DNA from: JACMJL01 sp963791805
Lineage (GTDB): Bacteria > Bacillota > Clostridia > Clostridiales > Clostridiaceae
Direction: 5' to 3'
NCBI GenBank assembly: GCA_963791805.1
Contig: CAWBTU010000004.1
Location: forward strand, 992,001-1,056,000
DNA length: 64,000 bases
Part shown: piece after piece, positions 10,501 to 18,916 of the stretch
How positions within the stretch are numbered: position 1 is the first letter of the stretch
Layout: the number at the start of each line of letters is the position of its first letter
Program-made: the position numbers and the translations under genes
The notes under the pieces: generated by a model
What the model saw: the letters and a program-made list of their open reading frames with translations, nothing else
Told to the model about the DNA's origin: nothing
The model's database searches: none

Positions 10501-13232
10501 TAAAGGGTTCTAAATATAGCATCCAGCATTAAGTAAGCTTGATATGGAAGAAAACAAAAAATAAGAAATACTTGTTCAAAAACAATTTTTCCATTGTCAA
10601 TTCTTCCAGATAGACTTATCCCTCTAATAGGTGCTACTACCTCATCAGAAACATCAAAAAGAATTGGAATTATAATAGATAAAAGAGATATTGAAAGCCA
10701 TTTATCAATTCCATCTGGTAGAACCTTAAAGGATAGAATTGTAAGTATTACAATTGAAGGAGCTAGCATACTTCTTCTTAAATTATCTATCATCTTCCAT
10801 TTTGAAAGTTTATTTATGGCCTGATTTTTTTTAAATATCCAAGGAATTAACTGCCAATCTCCCCTTACCCAACGATGTAATCTCATTGAGCTGGAATTAT
10901 AATAAGCTGGATATCCATCAATCATTTCTAAATCTGTCACAAGTGCAGCTCTTGTATAGCAACCTTCAAGCATATCATGACTTAACACTGAATTCTCTGG
11001 TATCTCATCTTTAAGCATTTCATTAAATATAGATACATCATATATTCCTTTTCCAGTAAAAATTCCTTCACCAAATAGATCTTGATATACATCGGACACT
11101 GCCGTTGAATAAATATCTATTCCTGTCTCTCCAGAATTTATTCTAGAGAATAGTGTTTTGTTTGCACTTACAGTGCTTACACTAATCCGTGGTTGCATTA
11201 ACCCGTAACCCCTAATTACTTTTTTATTACCGCTCTTAATGTATGCTTTATTAAGAGTATGCGCCATTGCCCCAACTAATTTCTTTGCTGTATCCCTTGG
11301 AAGTTGAGTATCTGCATCTAAAGTAATTACAAATTTTATTTTAAGTAAATTTTCTATATCTCCACTGATAACATTATAGCTTGTATTTTTACTCCCTCTT
11401 AACAATTCATTTAGTTCCATTAACTTACCGCGTTTTCTCTCCCATCCCATCCATAGATTTTCGTTTTTATTAAATTGTCTATATCTGCTAAAAAAATAGA
11501 AAATATCCTCTTTTGAATTTTCTTTTTTATACTTAGCATTTAAACTTTCTATTTCTTCTAATGCAACGTTAATGATTTCTTCATCATTTTCTTCATGCTC
11601 AAAATTGCTATCTTTAAAATCTCCTAAAATAGCAAAATATAAATTTTTCTCTTGATTCGCAAGATAACACACTTCTAAATCACTTACCAAATCATGAATC
11701 CTTTTTTTATTATTTAGAAGTGTAGGCACTACTACTATGGAACTGAATTCTTCAGGAATTTCATCGAAAAATTCAAGTTTAGGTATAAAGCTCGGTTCAG
11801 TAAGTTTATTAATACTCCAATTTAGAATTGATACAACTATTTCACTACATGGAACTAAAAGAGCAAAAAACGCAACAAAATACTTCCACATCTTTATGTT
11901 GCTATCTCTATATATACTTAGAGAAATTATACCTGAAATTATTAGTAATGTTCCAATTATAATTGCGTCAATATATACATCAACTTTTTTATTTTTTATC
12001 CACTCTTTAAAACCAGTTAACTTTGTATTTTTATAGTTAACTTTTTTCTTCAATAACTTCAATCCATCATCAAGTAAATAGTAACCTACATGGTTAAAAA
12101 GTTCTTGATACTGCTGATTTTCTGTTTCTGCGTCAAGTGCACATTCTAAAGCCTTTCTAGAAACAAAACATTCTGTGATATTCATAGCCTTTGCAATTTT
12201 CTCAATAGTGTGTCTGTAATGATCTCTAGATTCAAAATCCATCTTTTCATAAATTCCTGCAGGATCTCTTAGTAAAATTTCTTCAACATGGCTTAATTTT
12301 TCAAAGGATTCTTTCCAATTTAATGCTTCAACTTCCCTTATTCCACTAATACAATTTTTCATTGATAGTTGAAAACCTGCCTGCTTCTGATGTTCAATGT
12401 TAATCATTTTATCACTATTTGAATCTTGAACTTCAAGCTTTTCATCTATCCATATATAAATCTGAGAATTATCTATACCATTATCTCTTAGATCTTTTAG
12501 TAATCTCTCAGTAAAATGTGATGTGAAAATTTCAATTTCCTCTCCCAATTTTGCCATTTCGTAATTTAATTTTTTCTCTTCTACTGCTTCAATCAATCTA
12601 TCTGCAACATTATCAGCCTTATTTTTTTCTTTTTGCGCATATATCATTTTTTCAATTACATTTCCGATGTTTTGTACTAACGCTATTCTCAGCATTATTG
12701 GGAGTGCCCATAATTCACCACTAGTAAGTACTGTATTCTTTTGATATTCCATTATATAATTTTCTATACTATGTTCTTCAACTCTCCCATCATTTTTTGA
12801 TATTATATCCAATGCTACAATATAGATTCTTGGAAACCCACGCATTCTTCCTCCATTTACTACTGGAAGATCTCTGTAATAGCTATTAGGCATATTATGT
12901 TTGATATCCTTGTATTCTTTTTCAATTAGGTATAGATTATCTAAAAGCCATTCTGCTGCCGTAAGCACCTCTTTCTTATTTCTTACCTCCCTGTCTATGT
13001 ATTCATAAGCTTTTATTATACCTTCATAACTTTTATCTAAATTTTTAATAATTTTTCTTCTGCAATTAGTCTTTTTCCCTCCTAAATAGTAACTAGAATT
13101 TTCCGAATCATCTTTTTCAATTCCATTTGTATTATTTTCTAGAAAGGAGCTTTCTTCGTTATATTTATTCCTAACTTTCACACCAATTATATATACTACT
13201 ATCAAACATATCAAAGCTACTGCATAAGGCAT
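4596..13232 (-). CDS. Cyclic beta-glucan synthase-like giant membrane protein (GT84-GH94 type)
   Basis: This 2878-residue protein resembles NdvB/Cgs enzymes, which make and cyclise beta-1,2-glucan from UDP-glucose. Visible parts in order are an N-terminal membrane anchor (1-20); helices near 410-470; and a glycosyltransferase domain (about 480-800) with LDADTQLPRD and RLHRWVRGDWQ motifs. Further helices lie at about 820-980. A middle domain (about 1000-1560) contains GISESAFFNFD and VPGIGLKRG and corresponds to the glycoamylase-like/cyclisation region of this family. Two GH94 (family 36) regions follow, ending in a phosphorylase-type catalytic part with GSGDWNDGM near 2569. The full length matches known family members, with no frameshift. 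The ATG has GAAAGGATG upstream. The exact glucan linkage is inferred from the family. Confidence 0.9.
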   Translation of the reverse strand: MPYAVALICLIVVYIIGVKVRNKYNEESSFLENNTNGIEKDDSENSSYYLGGKKTNCRRKIIKNLDKSYEGIIKAYEYIDREVRNKKEVLTAAEWLLDNLYLIEKEYKDIKHNMPNSYYRDLPVVNGGRMRGFPRIYIVALDIISKNDGRVEEHSIENYIMEYQKNTVLTSGELWALPIMLRIALVQNIGNVIEKMIYAQKEKNKADNVADRLIEAVEEKKLNYEMAKLGEEIEIFTSHFTERLLKDLRDNGIDNSQIYIWIDEKLEVQDSNSDKMINIEHQKQAGFQLSMKNCISGIREVEALNWKESFEKLSHVEEILLRDPAGIYEKMDFESRDHYRHTIEKIAKAMNITECFVSRKALECALDAETENQQYQELFNHVGYYLLDDGLKLLKKKVNYKNTKLTGFKEWIKNKKVDVYIDAIIIGTLLIISGIISLSIYRDSNIKMWKYFVAFFALLVPCSEIVVSILNWSINKLTEPSFIPKLEFFDEIPEEFSSIVVVPTLLNNKKRIHDLVSDLEVCYLANQEKNLYFAILGDFKDSNFEHEENDEEIINVALEEIESLNAKYKKENSKEDIFYFFSRYRQFNKNENLWMGWERKRGKLMELNELLRGSKNTSYNVISGDIENLLKIKFVITLDADTQLPRDTAKKLVGAMAHTLNKAYIKSGNKKVIRGYGLMQPRISVSTVSANKTLFSRINSGETGIDIYSTAVSDVYQDLFGEGIFTGKGIYDVSIFNEMLKDEIPENSVLSHDMLEGCYTRAALVTDLEMIDGYPAYYNSSSMRLHRWVRGDWQLIPWIFKKNQAINKLSKWKMIDNLRRSMLAPSIVILTILSFKVLPDGIDKWLSISLLSIIIPILFDVSDEVVAPIRGISLSGRIDNGKIVFEQVFLIFCFLPYQAYLMLDAIFRTLYRVFISRRKLLQWQTSADAEIMLGKDLKKFIEGMWTGSAISLLILIFAFLKSTNTGIFFIPYCMLWFLSPGIAYYISKPRTMEKIKLTKEQINNLRRLSRKTWAYFEEFVSEETNWLSPDNFQENPENGIAFRTSPTNMAMGLTSNIAAFDLGYIGIIEFIDRTEEILTNMEGLKRYKGHFYNWYDTKTKEPLKPEYISTVDSGNLVGYIWVVSQAIKEYLEAPVLRPNQIDGIFDILQLCDEEIEALTGNKDFYKDLIIEVKEKEPDLMWWKMVLLDIWTKCIDGEKLKNSSKLFWNTKIKHSISKYIKELQKLFPWTDVVIERTDRMENITEKLRSLSYEVPMKYLCHEIDNILFELDKTTNKNRDEEDWIQELKKLLTDSKKEIFTRITQLENLDDRLNNIVTATDFSILYDKKRQLFSIGYDIEKDTMGNCYYDLLASEARQASFVSIAKGDVEQKHWFKLGRSMTIIGKTKGLVSWSGTMFEYLMPVLIMKNYPNTLLNETYEAVVEGQKRYGKERRVPWGISESAFFNFDLNLNYQYKAFGVPGIGLKRGLVNELVISPYATVLALQIDLLGAYNNIIKLVNEGMEGRYGFYEAIDYTKERIPKGKKKGIVKCFMIHHEGMSLMALDNVLNENILPERFHRVPKVKATELLLQEKVPKRIIYDREQQYDLVDNYEEKQNIIYRCFNTAKTEIPETQLLSNGNYSLMISNSGSGYSKKGETLLYRWREDVTLDNSGMFFYIKDLGSHKYWSACYEPCKKEGEDYKVIFSLDKAEFTRKDGETLTKTEIAISNEDNAEIRRISLTNHSHETKIIEVTSYCEITLSSLSSDIVHPAFSNLFIKTELIETPFCVLADRRPRVKDESNNLIMQTVAIDGEVVGNSQIETSRVEFVGRGRTLERPQIMETEAPLKNTVGAVIDPIISIRKRLKLKPGDTCRIAYTTAIGDSKEDLIELAKKYSEMNNIKRVFELSWTQAQVEMKYLGIKSSQANLYQLMASKILFMSTQLNEREEYIKNIKRGQSTFWPYGVSGDNPIVLLLIKKEADLDFVKQILSAHEYWSIKGLKVDFVILNNQNTPYFQGLHDSIKDTISASHARDKQNKPGGVFLINSSTMAREELELFIAVARLVIDPEKGMLVSQIKNGPKHTEETKTLEVKKQKYNFSPSIFPEKKLTFNNDIGGFDLEEDEYLIRLKKDKNSPAPWINVISNGDFGFQISESGASYTWCKNSRENKITPWSNDWISDTSGEILYLRDEVTGKTWSVSANPIRDDSEYIIQHGFGYSIFTHEVDGILSNMTVFVPMDTNVKVCVLKLKNNCEEDRELSVTYFAQLVMGVVPQKTSQYISTYRNNENEYMYAKNPFSEHFGNLITFMATIGGKDESYTGNRKEFLGRGRSTSNPLAMEKDNLSNSTGSGFDSCFAERVKIDISSCEEKNIIIIFGQQDSFESIKNQIERFCNIKSVSEELSNVKKYWRKILKTITVSTPDQSMDIMLNGWLMYQTIACRLMARSAFYQSGGAFGFRDQLQDVLSLNYINSEITKKQILYSASRQFVEGDVQHWWHPVVDSGIRTKFSDDLLWLPYVTIDYISKTGDYSILDEEIGYLLEQQLKEDEDERYNISYKADLKDSLYEHCVKTIERASKFGEHNIPLMGSGDWNDGMSTIGNKGKGESVWLGWFLYSILDKFIAICKYKEDIDRAQRYTELKLFIKENLEKNAWDGNWYRRAYFDDGTPLGSIENDECQIDSISQSWAIISEAADIERARIAMESLERYLVKEDRGMVLLLTPPFNKSELEPGYIKGYVPGVRENGGQYTHSVAWVILALVKLGRANMAWKIFNMINPINHTKSYFECEIYKVEPYVMAADVYGRDPHIGRGGWSWYTGASGWMYKVAIEGILGLKLKEGKGFSIEPCIPDEWPGFKMTYAKDSAVYNIEVVRGSKKGLSVDGEVVKEDICPFYENGVHDVYLEI

Positions 13233-13366
13233 ACTTAATCATCCTTTCGGCTATATTGTTACTGTATGTATAAATTATTGTTTCCAATATATTATAAAAA
13301 TATTTATTTTATTTTACCTATCAATGCTTAACAGAATTAATTTGCAGTCTTTATATGTTTATATTA

Positions 13367-13405
13367 TTAAAAAAACGAGCTCTCCGCTAATGCGAAAAAC
13401 TCGTT
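13367..13405 (-). terminator. Terminator after the DEAD-box helicase gene
   Basis: On the minus strand a 14-pair stem (AACGAGTTTTTCGC with GCGGAGAGCTCGTT, several G-U pairs, ATTA loop) is followed by a run of T. It lies 12 bases after the helicase stop and before the giant glucan synthase gene. Confidence 0.85.
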
Positions 13406-13416
13406 AATTATAAATT

Positions 13417-14589
13417 TTACTCTTTATTTTTTCTTGGATTTCTTGTCTTGATTACATCCTCAAGATTTCCATTGCTAAGCTGTTTTTCAGTTATTTCGAT
13501 ACCAAAGGTTTTCTTATACTCCTTTATCATCTCTTTTTCTCTTACAGTAACTAAAGATATGGATGTGCCTTTATCTCCTGCTCTACCTGTTCTACCTACC
13601 CTATGTAGATAATCCCTTGGTTTATCTGGAATATCATAATTGATTATATGCGTTACTCCTTTAATATCAAGTCCCCTAGCAGCAATATCAGATGCTACCA
13701 ATAACTGTATCTTGCTTGTTCTAAAGTCTTCCATTACCCTTTGTCTATCTTCCTTATAATTAGCACCATGTAATCCTCCAACCTTTAAATTATGAAATTT
13801 AAGTTTAGATGTCACTACTTCAATTTCAACACTCTTATTTATAAAAATAATAGCTCTTTCTGGTTCTAAGGCACTTACTAGTTTTCTAACCATCAGTATC
13901 TTATCCCTCAAATCACATTGAACAAAAAAATGACTTATATCTTGATTTACTGTGTCTTTTTCTTCTACTTGAATTATCTCAGGGTCTTTCATCATATCCT
14001 TAGATGTAGCAATAATTTCAGGGGAAAAGGTAGCTGAAAAAAACATCAATTGCCTTTCTCTAAGAGTAGTTTTTATCACTGCTTTAATACTTTCAATATT
14101 TTTTCTATCTAGAAGTCTATCAGCCTCATCCACAACAATGGTTTTTATAGTATGAGCCGAGATTTTTTTCATTTTTATTAGTTCTAAAATTCTTACTGGA
14201 GATCCAACAATTACATGTGGCTTCTCTTTAAGTTTCTCAATTTGTCTATTAATATTTACATCTCCAATAACAGATGTTGATGTAACCCCTGTACTAGAAT
14301 TTTTTGATAAGGTTTCTACTTCTCTAAATATCTGCATTGATAACTCATGTGTAGGTGTTAAAATAATAACCTGCATTTCTCTTTTACTCGTATCAATTTT
14401 TTGGAATATGGGAAGCAAATAAGCAAGGGTTTTTCCACTACCAGTTTCAGACTGTCCAATAATATCTTTATTAGAAAGCGCTATAGGAATAACTTTTGCT
14501 TGTATTTCTGTAGGTATTTCAATTTCTTTTAACTTCAATCCCTCAATCAAATTCGAATTTAAACCAAGTTCTTTAAATAAATTATCCAT
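13417..14589 (-). CDS. DEAD-box RNA helicase
   Basis: This 390-residue ATP-dependent RNA helicase has only the two RecA-like domains and a short basic tail. Motifs are Q motif (EIPTEIQ), I (SETGSGKT, about 47-54), Ia (PTHELSMQ), II as VVDEADR, III (SAT), IV-VI (IIFINK, ASDIAARGLDI, HRVGRTGR). The tail (RNPRKNKE) is short, so it lacks the long RNA-binding extension of CshA or DbpA, and a closer assignment is not possible. Its job is probably mRNA turnover or ribosome assembly. It has GGAGAAAAA before ATG, and a terminator lies immediately after. Confidence 0.93.
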   Translation of the reverse strand: MDNLFKELGLNSNLIEGLKLKEIEIPTEIQAKVIPIALSNKDIIGQSETGSGKTLAYLLPIFQKIDTSKREMQVIILTPTHELSMQIFREVETLSKNSSTGVTSTSVIGDVNINRQIEKLKEKPHVIVGSPVRILELIKMKKISAHTIKTIVVDEADRLLDRKNIESIKAVIKTTLRERQLMFFSATFSPEIIATSKDMMKDPEIIQVEEKDTVNQDISHFFVQCDLRDKILMVRKLVSALEPERAIIFINKSVEIEVVTSKLKFHNLKVGGLHGANYKEDRQRVMEDFRTSKIQLLVASDIAARGLDIKGVTHIINYDIPDKPRDYLHRVGRTGRAGDKGTSISLVTVREKEMIKEYKKTFGIEITEKQLSNGNLEDVIKTRNPRKNKE

Positions 14590-14658
14590 TTTTTCTCCTT
14601 TATACTCTAATTATCAATGACTATTGCATGCTGCATGAAAGCTCGTGCTTTATTTCTA

Positions 14659-15957
14659 TTATAACATTATTTCTCTTTCAATGAGGTCCTTATATGTTTC
14701 TCTTCTGCAAATTAATTTTGCTTCGCCTTCTTTGACGAAAACAACACTGGCTCTTGGGATTTTATTGTAGTTACTAGACATAGAATATCCATACGCACCT
14801 GTACAAAGTACAGCAAGTATATCTCCACTATAACATTCAGGTAGTTGAACATCATTCAATAGTATATCCCCAGATTCACAACACTTACCTGAAATTGTAA
14901 CTACCTCCTTCCAATTACTATCAACTCGATTTGCAATTGCACATTCATATTCTGCATTATAAAGAGATGGTCTAATATTATCTGTCATTCCACCATCAAC
15001 TGAAACATACTTTCTAACCCCTGGTATTTCCTTTATTGATCCTACAGTATATAATGTAGTACCAGAGCTACCAATTATGGACCTTCCCGGTTCAATAATA
15101 AGTGTCGGCATTGATATCCCAAGCTCTTCAGATTTTTTTTCAGCTGTTTCAAGAATAGCCGCACAGATTTTTTCAAGTTCCACAGGAGTATCTCCTTGCT
15201 TGTAATATATTCCAAAGCCTCCGCCAATATCTAATTCTTTTATTACGTAACCAGTTTCCTCCTTAATACTTTTAATCAAGGACATCATTATTCCTACAAC
15301 ATCTCTATAAGGTTCTATTTCAAATATTTGAGAACCAATATGACAGTGTATTCCAGACAGTTCAACATTGGAAAGAGCGATTACCTTCTTAACAGCAATT
15401 AAGGTTTTATTATTTAATAAGGTAAATCCAAACTTAGAATCAACCTGACCAGTCTTTATATAGTCATGAGTATGTGCTTCTACACCTGGGGTTATTCTTA
15501 AAAAAACTTTTTGTATCTTATTGAATTTCTTTGCGATTTCATTAATCTTATCAATTTCATAAAAATTATCTGCTACAAAGGTGCCTACCCCTAATTCAAC
15601 ACCCATATTAATTTCGTCAATTGTTTTATTATTTCCATGGAAAAATACTTTTTCAAGAGGAAATCCACTTTTATAAGCTGTATATAATTCTCCTCCAGAA
15701 GCTACATCTAGACTTATGCCTTCCGAGTCTATTAGTTGACACATAGCTAAAGTCAAAAAAGCTTTACCTGCATATGCTACTTTATTGCCATTTTCCACTA
15801 TTTTAAATGCTTCCCTATAAATTTTACATTTATCTCTAACCTGTGCTTCATCAATTACATACAGAGGTGTTTTAAAATCTTTTACTAGGTCCACTGAACT
15901 CACTCCACCAATATGAAGCACATTGTTTTTAACTTCCATACTACCGAATAATTCCAT
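14659..15957 (-). CDS. lysA: Diaminopimelate decarboxylase
   Basis: This 432-residue PLP enzyme catalyses the last step of lysine synthesis, meso-diaminopimelate to L-lysine. The PLP Lys is Lys65 in AYAGKAF. HCHIGSQI, GGGFGIYY and EPGRSI are fold-type III phosphate- and substrate-binding motifs, and CESGDIL carries the Cys of the partner-subunit active site. It follows lysC by 42 bases on the same strand, so both are presumably transcribed from the lysine riboswitch upstream of lysC. Confidence 0.96.
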   Translation of the reverse strand: MELFGSMEVKNNVLHIGGVSSVDLVKDFKTPLYVIDEAQVRDKCKIYREAFKIVENGNKVAYAGKAFLTLAMCQLIDSEGISLDVASGGELYTAYKSGFPLEKVFFHGNNKTIDEINMGVELGVGTFVADNFYEIDKINEIAKKFNKIQKVFLRITPGVEAHTHDYIKTGQVDSKFGFTLLNNKTLIAVKKVIALSNVELSGIHCHIGSQIFEIEPYRDVVGIMMSLIKSIKEETGYVIKELDIGGGFGIYYKQGDTPVELEKICAAILETAEKKSEELGISMPTLIIEPGRSIIGSSGTTLYTVGSIKEIPGVRKYVSVDGGMTDNIRPSLYNAEYECAIANRVDSNWKEVVTISGKCCESGDILLNDVQLPECYSGDILAVLCTGAYGYSMSSNYNKIPRASVVFVKEGEAKLICRRETYKDLIEREIML

Positions 15958-15999
15958 ATATTTGCCCCCTATTTTGTTATTTACTTTCAGATGCCTAAA

Positions 16000-17199
16000 T
16001 TATAGTTGAAACTCCTGAGCAACAATTTCAATAGCCTTCATCTTGTCCTCCATCTTGATTCCACAAGTAATTCTAATTTCAGAAGTAGTAATCATTTTAA
16101 CTTGAATATTATTTTCATCAAACAGCCTAAAAATAGTTGCAGTTACACCCGATGTAGTTTTCATACCTATACCAACTACTGAAAATTTTGTTAGATCTTC
16201 ATCAATAGAAATATTATCACTAGGTGCAAAATCCTTTAGTATTTCCATGCACTCCTTTATATCATCCTTAGGAATTGTAAAGGAAATATTCACCTTTTCA
16301 TTCATTGGTACAGTTTGGCTAATCATATCTATATTTATTTTTTTACTAGCAATTTTTTCAAACATACTAGCTAATATATTTATACTATTTGATATATCCT
16401 TAATTGATACTGCTACATCCTCATCGCTGGTAGCGATTCCTGTTATTGGTTTTCTCTCCATATTCATATTAACTACCTCCTTAATAATTGTTCCTGGTAT
16501 ACCACTATTGCTCAAACCTACATATATAGGTATATTATATTTTTGTCCAAGTTCTATTGATCTTGAATGCATTACTTGTGCACCAAGACTTGCTAATTCA
16601 AGCATTTCCTCGTAATCTATTTCTTTAATCTTCTTTGCAGCCTTATAATTTCTTGGATCAACTGAATAGATACCATCTACATCTGTATAAATTTCACATA
16701 TGCCTCCAAGTCTAACAGCTATAGCTACTGCAGTTGTGTCAGAACCGCCTCTTCCAAGAGTTGTAATATCTCCATCTTCATTTATTCCTTGGAACCCAGC
16801 AATAATTACTATTTTCCCTTCAATTAAGCTTTCTCTTAACTTAGTTCCATCAATATCATCTATTAATGACTTACCATATTTTCCACTAGTTTTTATACCT
16901 AATTGATAGGCAGTATAGCTTACTGCATCATAACCTAAATTTTTAATTGCCATAGCAAGAAGTGAACTAGAAATCATTTCTCCTGTAGAACATAGAGCAT
17001 CTAATTCTCTTTTATCTGGATTATCAGTTATTTGCCTTGCTAAAGAAATCAATTCATCTGTAGTGTCACCCATTGCAGAAACTACTACTACTACACTATC
17101 CCCTTGATCTTTTCTTTTAATTACTGTTTCTGCAACCATTTTAATTTTATCAATAGTTCCAACTGAACTTCCGCCATATTTTTGAACCACAACTGCCAT
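16000..17199 (-). CDS. lysC: Aspartokinase
   Basis: This 399-residue enzyme phosphorylates aspartate, the first step to lysine, threonine, methionine and diaminopimelate. It opens with VVQKYGGSSVGT (the kinase substrate-binding motif). GRGGSDTTAVAIA lies in the ATP-binding region, and two C-terminal ACT modules (about 260-399) would bind allosteric effectors. The length fits monofunctional lysine-sensitive enzymes. ATG follows AAGGAGAG. The lysine riboswitch immediately upstream and lysA downstream make this the lysine-repressed isozyme. Confidence 0.96.
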   Translation of the reverse strand: MAVVVQKYGGSSVGTIDKIKMVAETVIKRKDQGDSVVVVVSAMGDTTDELISLARQITDNPDKRELDALCSTGEMISSSLLAMAIKNLGYDAVSYTAYQLGIKTSGKYGKSLIDDIDGTKLRESLIEGKIVIIAGFQGINEDGDITTLGRGGSDTTAVAIAVRLGGICEIYTDVDGIYSVDPRNYKAAKKIKEIDYEEMLELASLGAQVMHSRSIELGQKYNIPIYVGLSNSGIPGTIIKEVVNMNMERKPITGIATSDEDVAVSIKDISNSINILASMFEKIASKKINIDMISQTVPMNEKVNISFTIPKDDIKECMEILKDFAPSDNISIDEDLTKFSVVGIGMKTTSGVTATIFRLFDENNIQVKMITTSEIRITCGIKMEDKMKAIEIVAQEFQL

Positions 17200-17239
17200 A
17201 AAAAACTCTCCTTCTTTCTATACCTAGTCAATTTAAAAT

Positions 17240-17472
17240 TAAAAAAATAAATGCAGTAAAGGAACACCTCTACTGCATAAAAATTTTGCAATCCGTGCAC
17301 CTTGTAGCTCTCCACCAAAACATTAGTGACAATTCTGCACATATTTTATACAGAACCAGAAAACAAACTCGCCAGTTTATTCTCTTCGGCTGAAGTACCT
17401 TTATTTATCCTCAAAATCTGCCGATTCAGACAATTACTCTTTACTTCAGCGCCTCTACCCTAGGCAATTTAT
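17240..17472 (-). promoter_or_regulatory. Lysine riboswitch (L box)
   Basis: The minus-strand leader of lysC contains the signature blocks of the lysine riboswitch: GGTAGAGGCGC near its 5' end, AGTAA, GCCGAAGAGAA in the middle and GGTGCACGGATTGC near the 3' end. These surround the five-way junction. The leader ends in a terminator hairpin about 40 bases before the lysC start, so lysine binding should stop transcription of lysC-lysA. Known L-box elements sit in this position in Firmicutes. The exact 5' boundary is approximate. Confidence 0.9.
17241..17279 (-). terminator. Riboswitch-controlled terminator upstream of lysC
   Basis: On the minus strand, TATGCAGTA and TACTGCATT form a hairpin (loop partly paired by GAGG and CCTT), followed by TTATTTTTTT. 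It is the expression-platform terminator of the L box. Confidence 0.85.
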
Positions 17473-17510
17473 TAAATTAAAAATAAGTATATCATAAATA
17501 ATAGGTTTAT

Positions 17511-18806
17511 TCAATTATAAAATTCCTCAAAGCTTCTCTCTGTCAAAAAAATGTCTTGAACTCCTGCTAATTCTCTAATTGAATGCATAGCGAGTACTGG
17601 TGCTCCAATATCTACAGAATTAATATCCAAATGATTTGAAACAATATGACCTATAGTAGCTCCACCTTTTTCATCAGATCTATTTACAAATCTTTGTACT
17701 GGAACTTTTGCTTTTTTGCATATTGCTTCATATATTCCTGAAGAAAAACTATCTGTAGTATAGCTTTGACTTGCGCTTATTTTTATTACAGGTCCTTTAT
17801 TTATCATTGGTCTATTTATTGGATCAGCTTTTTCAGGACTATTTGGGTGCACCGCATGGGCTAAATCAGCAGAAATCAAAAAACTATTTGATATTGCTCT
17901 AAAATAGGCTTCTCTGTTTTTGTTTAGACAAATTGTAATTCTTTCTAACAAATGTGCAAGCATTGGAGAATCAGCACCTTGTTTTGTGCTACTTCCAACT
18001 TCTTCATTATCAAAACATACCATAACATTTGTAGCTTTACCTGCATCAGCTTTAGTTAAAGCTGTAATACCTGCGTGAACCATTGAAAGATCATCTAACC
18101 TAGAACATGATATAAATTCGTTTTTTATTCCTATAATAGATCCTTTTTCATATTCATAAAGAAATAAATCAAAATCCAATATTTCTTCTTCTTTAACATT
18201 CAATTCTTCTGAAATAAGTTTTAAAATAAACCTTTCCTTTGATAGACTCTCATTAATCAAACCAACTAGAGGAAGTGTGTCTTTTTGCTTGTTAAGTTCT
18301 ATTCCCTGATTAACATTTCTATTCATATGTATAGCAAGATTTGGTATTATTAATATTGGCTTATTTGCGTTTATCAAGCTAACTTTAGGTTTCATTACAT
18401 TTTTGCCTTTCAGGGTTACTCTTCCAGCAATGGATAATGGTCTATCTAGCCAAGTGTTTAAAATTGGGGCTCCATATACCTCTGTATTTAATTTTAGATA
18501 CTCACCTTCTGAAACAATTTCAGGGGATGGTTTAATTCTAAAACTTGGTGAATCAGTGTGAGCACCTATAATTCTAAATCCTTCTTCTTCAATCTCTCCT
18601 TTGCCAATAACAAAAGCAATTAAAGCTGAGGAATTTTTAGTTACGAAATATTTACCACCCTTTTCAATTTCCCATTTATCTTGTTCTAATAATTCCTTAT
18701 ATCCACAATTAAGTAATATTCTTTTTGAACTTTCCACTGCGTGAAAAGCTGTTGGACTAGAATGAATAAACTCTATGAGTTCTTGTGCAAATTTTAACTT
18801 CTCCAT
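17511..18806 (-). CDS. apeB: M18 family aminopeptidase
   Basis: This zinc aminopeptidase has 431 residues from the chosen start. It has the dinuclear metal motifs GAHTDSPSFRIKPSP (first His), CFDNEEVGS (catalytic Glu and metal ligand) and the C-terminal MHSIRE His. M18 enzymes act in the cytoplasm on acidic or neutral N-terminal residues as large oligomers. I start at the ATG (MEKLKFAQEL) that follows AAAGGAG by 8 bases; a GTG ten codons upstream lacks a site. It stands alone between the L box and the HelD-like gene. Confidence 0.93.
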   Translation of the reverse strand: MEKLKFAQELIEFIHSSPTAFHAVESSKRILLNCGYKELLEQDKWEIEKGGKYFVTKNSSALIAFVIGKGEIEEEGFRIIGAHTDSPSFRIKPSPEIVSEGEYLKLNTEVYGAPILNTWLDRPLSIAGRVTLKGKNVMKPKVSLINANKPILIIPNLAIHMNRNVNQGIELNKQKDTLPLVGLINESLSKERFILKLISEELNVKEEEILDFDLFLYEYEKGSIIGIKNEFISCSRLDDLSMVHAGITALTKADAGKATNVMVCFDNEEVGSSTKQGADSPMLAHLLERITICLNKNREAYFRAISNSFLISADLAHAVHPNSPEKADPINRPMINKGPVIKISASQSYTTDSFSSGIYEAICKKAKVPVQRFVNRSDEKGGATIGHIVSNHLDINSVDIGAPVLAMHSIRELAGVQDIFLTERSFEEFYN

Positions 18807-18916
18807 TATTTCTCTCCTTTTATCTATATTAACCACAGTAGGTTATACTATTTCAAATTCTTCTGGAGACCAGGGGACATACCATCAGGTCTGTCTCCTG
18901 TTATCTTGGGCAAGAA

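Noticed and set aside
17121..17342. Open reading frame of 73 codons over the lysC start and leader
   Set aside because: It overlaps the lysine riboswitch and the start of lysC in another frame; its protein is not plausible and the RNA element explains the sequence.
18850..18905. Possible hairpin between the aminopeptidase and HelD-like genes
   Set aside because: Only six bases pair (GGAGAC/GTCTCC) with a long loop and no T-tract.
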